This document shows, in pieces, positions 55,353 through 64,000 of a stretch of 64,000 nt of DNA (positions are counted from its first letter, which is position 1; the number at the start of each line of letters is the position of its first letter). This DNA comes from Heracleum sosnowskyi. Its lineage: Eukaryota > Streptophyta > Magnoliopsida > Apiales > Apiaceae. A model generated the notes under the pieces. The model was given only the letters and a program-made list of their open reading frames with translations. It ran no database searches and was not told where the DNA came from. The translations under genes were made by a program, and so were the position numbers. The DNA is taken from the NCBI GenBank assembly GCA_030848705.1, contig CM061235.1, positions 137,337,228 through 137,401,227 on the forward strand, in the 5' to 3' direction.

Positions 55353-57378
55353 CTAGCCTATAACCCGTGCGATGCACGGATGAATTTTAGTATTTTTTAT
55401 TTTATTATCTATATCTTCATTTATATGATTTTAAAAAGTAATCAAATATAATGATATATGTATGATGTTATTCTAATTTTTTTTTTGTATTTTGATTTTA
55501 AAAATTCTTAATATGTTGTCGATGAAATAATATCTTGAACTTTTGAATGTAGCATAGAAAAATAGATGATATAAATATTTAATAATAATATGTTATTGAC
55601 GGGATTCGAACCCTGAACCTGTGTGAGCATTTTAGATATCAAAAAAAGAATATTATTTTAATATTACATCCAACGGTTCTCATTTACCTATATTTACATC
55701 TAACAGTTATTATTTAGAGGACCAAACCAAATGACCAAACTACCAACCAAATAGAGGGTGATTTGCTTATAATAATATAGTACAAGCCTATAACCCGTGC
55801 GATGCATGGATGAATTTTAGTATTTTTAATTTATTATTTTAGTATTTTTATATGATTTATTATTATTTTTTATCTTATTTTATTATCATTTATTTGTATT
55901 TTGATCTTAAAAATTTTTAATATGTTGTCGACGGAATAATATCTTGAACTTTTGAATGTAGCTTAGAAAAATAGATGATATAAATATTTAATAATAATAA
56001 TATGTTGTTGACGGGATTCGAATCTTGAACTCGTGGGAGTATTTTAGATACCAAGAAAATAATATTCTTTTAATATTACATCAAACGGTTCTCATTTATC
56101 TATATTATATCTAACGGTTATTATTTAGATAACCAAACTACCAACCAACCAAATAGATGGTAGTTTGCTTATAATAGTATTTTTTTTATATGATTTTTTA
56201 GTATTTTTTATCTTATTTTATTAGCATTTATTTGTATTTTGATCTTAAATTTTTTTAATATGTTGTTGACGGGATTCGAACCTTAAACCCGTGGGAGCAT
56301 TTTAGATATCAAAAAAAAGAATATTCTTTTAATATTACATCCAACGGTTCTCATTTACCTATATTTATATCTAACGGTTATTATTTAGAGAACCAAACTA
56401 AATGACCAAACTACCAACCAAATAGAGGGTGGTTTGCTTATAATATTATAGTATAGATATGTTGTTGACGGGATTCGAATCTTGAACTCGTGGGAGTATT
56501 TTAGATACCAAGAAAATAATATTCTTTTAATATTACATCAAACGGTTCTCATTTATCTATATTATATCTAACGGTTATTATTTAGAGAACCAAACTACCA
56601 ACCAACCAAATAGATGGTAGTTTGCTTATAATAGTATTTTTTTATATGATTTTTTAGTATTTTTTATCTTATTTTATCTTATTTTATTATCATTTATTTG
56701 TATTTTGATCTTAAAAATTTTTAATATGTTGTTGACGGGATTCGAACCTTGAACCCGTGGGAGCATTTTAGATATAAAAAAAGAATATTATTTTAATATT
56801 ACATCCAACTGTTCTCATATATCTATATTTATATCTAACGGTTATTATTTAGAGGACCAAACCAAATGACCAAACTACCAACCAAATAGAGGGTGGTTTG
56901 CTTATAATATTAATAATAATAATATGTTGTTGACGGGATTCGAATCTTGAACTCGTGGGAGTATTTTAGATACCAAGAAAATAATATTCTTTTAATATTA
57001 CATCAAACGGTTCTCATTTATCTATATTATATCTAACGGTTATTATTTAGATAACCAAACTACCAACCAACCAAATAGATGGTAGTTTGCTTATAATAGT
57101 ATTTTTTTTATATGATTTTTTAGTATTTTTTATCTTATTTTATTAGCACTTATTTGTATTTTGATCTTAAATTTTTTTAATATGTTGTTGACGGGATTCG
57201 AACCTTAAACCCGTGGGAGCATTTTAGATATCAAAAAAAGAATATTCTTTTAATATTACATCCAACGGTTCTCATTTACCTATATTTATATCTAACGGTT
57301 ATTATTTAGAAGACCAAACTAAATGACCAAACTACCAACCAAATAGAGGGTGGTTTGCTTATAATATTATAGTATAGA
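55353..57378 (-). repeat. Helitron-derived ~460-bp tandem repeat array
   Basis: Hairpin ends (CCTATAACCCGTGCGATGCA) occur at 55357 and 55786. From ~55990 the sequence settles into a period of ~455-470 bp, each unit having two related halves. Both halves contain TTGTTGACGGGATTCGAA, a CAACGGTTCTCATTTA and an AACGGTTATTATTTAGA, but differ in 'AATAGATGGTAG' versus 'AATAGAGGGTGG'. Copies begin near 56000, 56455 and 56925. The right border TAGTATAGA (57370-57378) followed by T reads TCTATACTA on the minus strand, a Helitron 5' end. No coding capacity. Confidence 0.75.
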
Positions 57379-59471
57379 TAGATAGTATAGATAGTACAGA
57401 TGTATGCCCTCAGTTTGAGAGCGGGAGATGCCGTCATAATTCATTTCTAAACTTATGTACCACAATTTTATTTATAAATGGTTCGATAACTATTTATTTA
57501 CTCTTCATTTTTCAGTTGAAAATGTATACAATCTTGTTTCAAATGAGATAACTTAATGAAAAGATTTATTTTTTTATCGTTTTAGATTTTGGAATTGGTT
57601 TTCACAATCTTTACAAAATTTCTTAAAAATGGATATTATTTAATAGTTTCTAAGCCATAATTAAAAGAATTATTGATCTAAATTTTTAATAATCAATTCA
57701 TCTAAAATTTTAAAGTGACAAAGAAAAATCTGAACTGAATCTTATATTATTTAACACTAAAATTCGACTAAATCAAATTCTTATACAATGTCAAGTGTCT
57801 ATTCCGTACAAAAAATTAACATGTCCCGACATAATTTTCCTTTTCAATTGGAATTTAGCACCAATTTAACGAAGAGTAATTTGTAAACGGCTAGTGAGCT
57901 TTACCCGTTTTTGTATTTTATTGATTGAAATTTGAAATTTGTAATATGGTGACTAAATATTAATTTTATTATTCGAAAAGGTGGTTAAAAATAATTTTTT
58001 TGAGAAAAAAAATTAATTTTTCCCCAGAAAAGTGATTAGGATTTATTCGAAAATTAAAGTTATTTCTCTTCATTATATTATAACTTTGAATTTACCATTA
58101 AAATGTAAAAATGGAAAAAACTTGATCACAGTTCCATTTTTTACTATTTAAGTATATAGATGATATTATGGAACAAATAATGAGAAGCATCCGTAGTCAA
58201 ATTACATTTTAACAAGGAAAATATTATGTACCTCAAATTGGTTTATAAAACATTTCTTGAAGTCAAATATCAAGTGTCTTATTTTAATTTATTATAATAA
58301 AGTAAATCTCTCTACATTCACATCAATTTCTCTAATTAAAATTTGTCAATCTATTATATCATTCTGAAAAAATTATTGAAAATAAATTTGAAGTATATAA
58401 CATTATTATTTTATTTAATAATATATAGCAAATAGCAAACATTCTAATTATAGCATTTGGCAACAACACACGCACCAAGAACAGGGTCATTTTGCCAAAT
58501 ACACCACCACAAATTTCCAAATTTAGAACGTCCAATCGAACTCATACATTGAAATCTTTGAAGGTGATAGATAAATTAATGTAGGCATCTTTAGAATTTT
58601 TTGATTACATTACTGGAATGTGGGGTTGGAATGTGGGGTTTGATGTTGCAAAGATGAATCTGACAACAGAGTATTCTTTTTGCAGGGTTAAAGTGGATGT
58701 AAAATGTGAATCGACCAAAGGTAACCATGTGTTTCACTAATTTCATACAATAATAAATATAACCAAGTAAAATATTGGAGTTGGATTAGAGCAAGTTCGA
58801 TAACTTACTTATATTATATCCTAAATTTAAATATAAGTGTTAGAATCAGTTTTTTGTGAAAACAGTTATCAGTTGAACCTGCAAAGAGAAAAATGCGAGT
58901 GATGATATCCCAATTCATCTCCGGTATGAGAATAAGTTAAACTGATTTTTATGAGTAAGTCGAACACACAAGAGCTTGTAATTGTGTGTGAATGAATAAA
59001 ATATTCTCAAACCTGATATCGAACATGGAGAAAATGGAGGAGAACCCGATTATTGTGGACAACGTTGCTTTCAACTCTATTTGGACCGAAGACATGGGCT
59101 CTCAGAACTAATGGTTCTCAGAACTGATGGGCCTTTGTCGACTACGGGCTTTATTCGTTCAGGCCCTATATGGCTTAATAAAAGTAGGTTTTTTTTAGAA
59201 AAGGAAAAAAAAGTTAAATCGTATAATCCAAAACAAAATGATACTACATCCTCGTTACGATCAGGCAAAAAAAAAAGAGGGGAAAAAAGGTATAACTGAA
59301 GCTTCCGTCATAAATTTGGAATTTGTGGTCAAACAGTTCTGTTAGAGCATATTCTACTTCTACCTCCTCAGTTGCAACTTGCAAGTCTTGGGTTGTCCTT
59401 TTTAACCTTTACGCCACCCCCCCGGTTACACATACATCTGATTTGAAATCTAAATCTTGGAGTTGATTAGA
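57379..59471. other. Intergenic region upstream of the GMPP-alpha-like gene
   Basis: About 2.1 kb without a credible gene or recognisable mobile element. Two overlapping frames on opposite strands at ~59080-59290 are not supported by codon pattern. The last ~150 bp should hold the promoter and 5' leader; I see no clear TATA box, only a pyrimidine-rich stretch near 59350-59420. Confidence 0.5.
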
Positions 59472-59529
59472 ATGGAGAACTCAACGGAGAAGGTAGTCGC
59501 GGTCATCATGGTCGGTGGACCCACCAAAG

Positions 59530-59580
<51 letters not shown>

Positions 59581-62500
59581 TCATTGTTATTGAATTCTAA
59601 TTTCGTAATATAAATTACTTGTTGATATACACATATATGTAACATGATGCTGCAGGAACTCGATTTCGACCACTGTCATTCAACACGCCCAAACCCCTTT
59701 TCCCTCTTGCTGGTCAGCCTATGGTTCACCACCCTATTTCTGCTTGCAAAAGGGTAATCCCCTTTAATTTAATTTTACTTGAAATTAAATAGTAATGTCT
59801 TTCTTAATAAATATTTAAGCTAGTAAATGTATTTGGAGGGTTGTGCATAAAGCTTAGTACTTTTTCTAAAATCTTGAGTTGTTGTTTGATGAAAATATTT
59901 TATTGTAGATTCCAAACCTGGCACAAATTTTTCTTATTGGATTCTACGAAGAAAAGGAGTTTAGTCTTTATGTTTCCTCAATCTCTAATGAGCTTAGAGT
60001 CCCCGTCAGGTGATCAAGGCCTTTTGTTGCTATGCAATTTACTTTACTAGAATTCTAATTTTAATTTAAGAAGATGGAATGTGTTAAAGTTTAGTTCTTG
60101 ATATTGTTTCTGTGTACAATTCTAGATACTTGAAAGAAGACAAACCACATGGTTCGGCTGGTGCTCTTTATTACTTTAGAGATTACATTTTGGAAGATAA
60201 CCCAGTATTACACTTGCACTTTTGATATTACGTTGTATTCTATTTTATTGTTTTCTAATTCCCCTCTTGTTGCTCTTTTTCTAATACTAAAAATGTGATA
60301 CAATTAGTATTTTTCTGTTATTTAAAGAATACAGTTCTGACTATAGTTGTTTAATGCCAGTCACATATTTTTTTGCTGAACTGTGATGTCTGTTGCAATT
60401 TTCCACTTCCGGACTTGCTTGGTAAGCTGAATGTTATATTTATCGTAGTTTGAATGTTTTCTATCTTATACTGGGTAGAATCTTTTGTTCATCTGAACAA
60501 TTTATAGTCAAATCAGTAAATGATTACTAGCTCCTAATCTTTTTATTCTGCTTGTAGAGGCTCACAGAAGGTATGGTGGAACTGGAACATTATTAGTAAT
60601 CAAGGTGAAGCTTCTATGCTAGACATATCTCTAATCTTAATCAGCAGCATTCTTTGTTGTTATTTGTGATTGCTTGCATTCGCTAAACTTTCTGGTCCTC
60701 AGGTTTCTGCTGAATCAGCCAACCAATTTGGTGAGTTGGTCGCTGATCCAAAAACCAAAGAGTTGTTACATTACACCGAGAAGCCTGAGACTTTTGTATG
60801 TACATTATCACCTTGTTATAAGTGAATGACTTGATTATTTTCTGCATAGTTGATCCCACCCTTTTGTTCTTCCCTTGCAAATTTTTTACAGTTTTTGTTT
60901 TATAAAATGCAGGTAAGTGATTTAATAAACTGTGGGGTTTACGTCTTCAGCACTGAAATATTTAGTGCAATCCAAGATGTTTCTAAACACCGCGAAGACA
61001 AAGGTTTGTTTTGTATTAGCCATCTTTTTATCCTAGGTGCGGTACAACTAATGAAAAAGCTTGAAAAACTAAAACATAGAAATTCTAGTTGTCAAATCTA
61101 TGAACTCAGTTTTCATTTATTTTTTTGTCTGTATTTTCTGCACTGGACCATAAATCTTTGATCCAAATTTAGAAAGTGTGTAGGAATGATAAAAGATCTT
61201 AACAGTGATTCACATCTGAGCTAACACACACACATGCTGATACAAATATAATATCCACCATATTTTAAGTGCCCCGTTCAAGTTCTCATTCTTATAGTTT
61301 AAAAGGTCCATTATACAAACAGAATCAAGTTTATAATGTGTGAAATCAGGTGGTTAGGCAACTAACAGAACAAACCTTTCTATTCTCAGTTAACAAAATT
61401 GTATCTTTGCTTCAATTTGTTTGAGACGTATGCACTGTTGGAGATTAGTGTGGGTGTTTAAGCTGCAAAATGCAACAAGAATTGGCAATCAATTCTATAT
61501 TATATAACCTTGATAAATTAATAACCCACGATAGATTAATATTTTGAACATATTTTTCAGTCCCAACATGATATAGACAGTATACATTTACCTTGGTGAA
61601 ATAATTAAATTTTGGCGGTTCCATGGGGTTATTATTTATTTATAGAGGCTTGACTGCAGTTCCCTATCCTTCAGTTCAATATAGACTTGCGCTACTGATA
61701 AAAGCTGGACCAATGTAGACTATTAATCTATTATGTGTACCAGTATACTGGATTCAGTGTATTGATTGAGCTGTAGTTTTTTTTGCCACGTTGATAATCT
61801 GAAGGAATTGTTATGTTGTGTTTACTTGACTGGAATAAGCTCCCTTTGTTGATGTAAAATATGAAACTGTTTTCTGTAGCTAATTTACGGCGTGTGTCGA
61901 GCTTTGAGGCCCTCCATCTGGCTGCAAGGTACTAAATTACTCTGTTCTGCTTCTAATACGCTAAATGAAGTTGTCTTTCTATCATGGACTCAAAGATTTA
62001 GTAGCCACTAGTCAAACCACTATTGTGAATTTCATTTTGTTTTTTCAGTTTGTTTCATTAGTACATGAGGAAGTTACTTAATATCACTTTTCATGCAATA
62101 AGTAAAATTTGATCCATATTTGCAGGTTATATATGATTTTGATTGCATCTATAGCTCGTTCCTTTTTTGATATAACTAGCTTATAACCCGTGCAAAGCAC
62201 GGGGTACTTTTAAATATTTTAAATTTAAATTTTGTTAATAAAATAAAACATTACTCCTATAATCACTGATGTAATTTTAACTTTATTTATATTTTGAGAA
62301 TAAAATTTAATATGTTGTTATGTGGGATTCAAACATTAAACTTCTGTATATTACTAACCTATATATTTTGTAATTTGTCTATTATTATTATTTTATTTAA
62401 AATTAATTAATCTGAAAAAATACCCGAAAAGGAAAGTGTTGACCAAAAAGGAATGTGCTAACCAAACTACAAATTATACCCCATTTTGCTTATTATAGTT

Positions 62501-63963
62501 TAGTATAGATGTGTGTGTGTTTGTGTTAAGTCCGGACATGAGCTTGTGGAATGTGTTATCACTGAGATAAATGTTATTTTTTCCAAGTTCCAGTAGTGTA
62601 CACTTATCTATTTGAGCATGGTCCTCGACCATAATGCCTATCATTGTTTCTCTTTTTTGCTGTGGATCCTGTAAATCATTGTGCCATCTCTTCAACAGAA
62701 ACCTTCCTCAAGATTTTGTTCGGTTGGATCAAGATATCCTCTCACCCCTTGCCGGAAAGAAACAATTGTATACTTACGAGAACATGGATTTCTGGGAACA
62801 GATCAAGGCACCAGGGTAGGGTTGTCCTCTCTACTCTTTCCTCCACTTCAGTGTTCCTTAATCACTACTTAGGCTCTCTCATTGTGTACAGGATTTCTCT
62901 TAAATGTTCTGCTCTATATCTTTCCCAATATCGGATCACTGCTCCTCATCTTTTGGCCAGTGGAGACGGCTCTAGGAGTGCTAAGATCATTGGTGATGTT
63001 TATGTTCACCCATCAGCAAAAGTACATCCAACTGCAAAGGTTTTGATGCGTCTCTTTTTAATATGGAGCTACCACCCGTCTCTCAGAAAACAATTTGATT
63101 TTACATATATAATATGTATAAGTAGACTTGTAATTCGCTCCTGCTATTTGAAGAAAAAAGCGTTATTCTTATTCGTATTTTACTAGAGACTAGTTAAGTT
63201 CTTTTAAACTTTAACCATCACTCACCTGAACTATACACTTCGAATAGTGCTAGGTGTGGTCTAGAGTTCAATTCTCAGCCCCATGTCCCGTGCAACTAAA
63301 ATCTAATACATTGAAAATATGAAAATCATCAACAAAGAAAGTAGATTTTAGAAGAGTTGCGAACATTATGACGCGTGTACTTGTGAAATGGTAAAATTAA
63401 TGCTATTCTGTGTTTGTAATTAATCAATATGGTGTATGTGTCAACCATTGATAACTCGAACACATTTCTGTACTGAGTGATGTGAATCAATGGACTTCTA
63501 AAAAACGTTTTGAGATTTGAAACGACGTGATTACTAGTAATTAGTAATCACCTTAAAATTTAATCATCAACTCTTGTTAGATGTTGCATTCTAGCAATAA
63601 TTTAATCATCTTCCCTTTTTAGATCTTTTACATTCAATGTCTTTAATTCTTCAACAGATAGGTCCTGATGTTTCAATATCTGCAAATGTCCGTGTAGCTG
63701 CCGGTGTTCGACTGATAAATTGTATCATCTTAGATGATGTTGAAATCAAGGTATTGTTTTTCAACGATAATTTATAATATTAAAATCAAGAGTTTGAATA
63801 ACTAAATTACAGAAATTTAAGATGCAGATATTTACATGAAAATATCAAGTCACTAATTCCAGATAACTGATAGTATTGTACCATTTTCTGCCAGGATAAT
63901 GCTGTTGTTATGCATTCAATTATTGGTTGGAAATCTTCTCTTGGAAAGTGGTCACGTGTACAG
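59472..63963 (+). CDS. KJC1-like: GDP-mannose pyrophosphorylase alpha-type protein (KONJAC1/2-like), 13 exons, 3' end missing
   Basis: Exons by splice sites and unbroken frame: 59472-59529, 59656-59753, 59909-60009, 60126-60204, 60361-60421, 60558-60604, 60703-60795, 60913-61003, 61880-61928, 62699-62815, 62892-63039, 63658-63750, 63895-63963; 1104 nt, 368 codons. The N-terminal nucleotidyltransferase domain begins VVAVIMVGGPTKGTRFRPLS, with PKPLFPLAGQPM (the sugar-nucleotide pyrophosphorylase signature), LLNCDVCC and EKPETF. From residue ~285 (IIGDVYVHPSAKVHPTAKIG) hexapeptide repeats form a left-handed beta-helix. GGPTKGTRFRP and LLNCDV fit the alpha/KJC subgroup, which in Arabidopsis stimulates the catalytic GMPP (VTC1) and supports glucomannan synthesis. 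About 45 residues are beyond the window. Confidence 0.93.
59533..59577 (+). repeat. (CT)22 microsatellite in intron 1
   Basis: An uninterrupted CT run of 45 bases starts three bases after the GT donor of intron 1 (donor context AAAG|GTACTC). It is likely length-polymorphic. Confidence 0.95.
62176..62509 (-). mobile_element. Small non-autonomous Helitron in intron 9 of the GMPP-alpha-like gene
   Basis: The 334-bp insertion lies exactly between an A (62175) and a T (62510). On the minus strand it starts TCTATACTA and ends with a perfect 7-bp hairpin CCCGTGC-TTT-GCACGGG, seven bases and then CTAG. This is the textbook Helitron arrangement (5' TC, 3' hairpin plus CTRR, AT target, no target duplication). 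It has no coding capacity and is antisense to the gene. Its ends relate it to the units at 55353-57378. Confidence 0.85.
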
Positions 63964-64000
63964 GCAAGTTTGATGACACAAATATCTTTTAAGCATAGCA

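Noticed and set aside
56270..56285. tRNA gene suggested by the GGATTCGAACC B-box inverse
   Set aside because: No cloverleaf can be built around it; surrounding sequence is repeat DNA.
59077..59299. Two overlapping frames on opposite strands upstream of the GMPP-alpha-like gene
   Set aside because: Short, mutually overlapping, low-complexity ends, no recognisable motif.
60850..61161. 103-codon frame starting before exon 8
   Set aside because: It is exon 8 read through into introns on both sides; the splice-based gene model explains it.

Overview
The window is nuclear DNA of a flowering plant, almost certainly a eudicot. The evidence is AT-rich intergenic sequence, nested LTR retrotransposons of plant types (Sirevirus/Maximus-like Copia, Tekay-like chromovirus Gypsy, small Copia elements), many small Helitron-like elements, introns with plant splice sites, and three low-copy gene signals. 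The species cannot be read from the sequence; an asterid is my low-confidence guess.

Region by region. 1-1360: 3' end (last ORF and 3' LTR) of a Sirevirus-like element that lies mostly to the left. 1361-4727: a MITE and a head-to-tail run of non-autonomous Helitron-like units. 4728-6909: 5' LTR, PBS and decayed gag of a second Sirevirus-like copy (A). 6910-12859: minus-strand 3' end of another Sirevirus-like element (B; 3' LTR and a broken ORF3), with a small deleted Copia element (D, 10306-11593, TSD GTCCA) nested in it. 12860-38130: a Tekay-like Gypsy element with unusually long LTRs (4.7 kb). Its coding region has decayed to integrase and chromodomain traces. A nearly full-length, much younger Sirevirus (C, 20998-34631, TSD GGGTA) has split its 3' LTR. 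The end of that LTR is missing and is fused directly to a 5'-truncated Copia element (E, 38131-42648).

42649-49740 is the first genic island: a fragment of a matrix metalloproteinase gene, then two intact single-exon MMP genes in tandem (43826-44758 and 48689-49627). A 2.25-kb minus-strand Copia deletion derivative (F, TSD AACAT, TA..CA termini) sits just upstream of the second gene's TATA box. 49740-57400 is repeat-rich. It holds a non-autonomous LTR element (51116-53825, TSD ATAAT) with a 55-bp tandem array inside, a minus-strand Helitron-like unit, and a ~460-bp tandem array derived from Helitron-like ends.

57400-59471 is unannotated intergenic DNA. 59472 to the right edge is a 13-exon partial gene for a GDP-mannose pyrophosphorylase alpha-type protein (KONJAC1/2-like), with a small Helitron in intron 9 and a GC-AG intron at the window edge.

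Relative order of insertions read from nesting: B is older than D and than the Tekay element; Tekay is older than C. C's LTRs differ by about 14 substitutions over ~1.36 kb (counted by eye), so C is recent, although its pol carries a frame-breaking deletion. The host genes are unrelated to each other in function: secreted metalloproteases, and a regulator of GDP-mannose supply for glucomannan and ascorbate.
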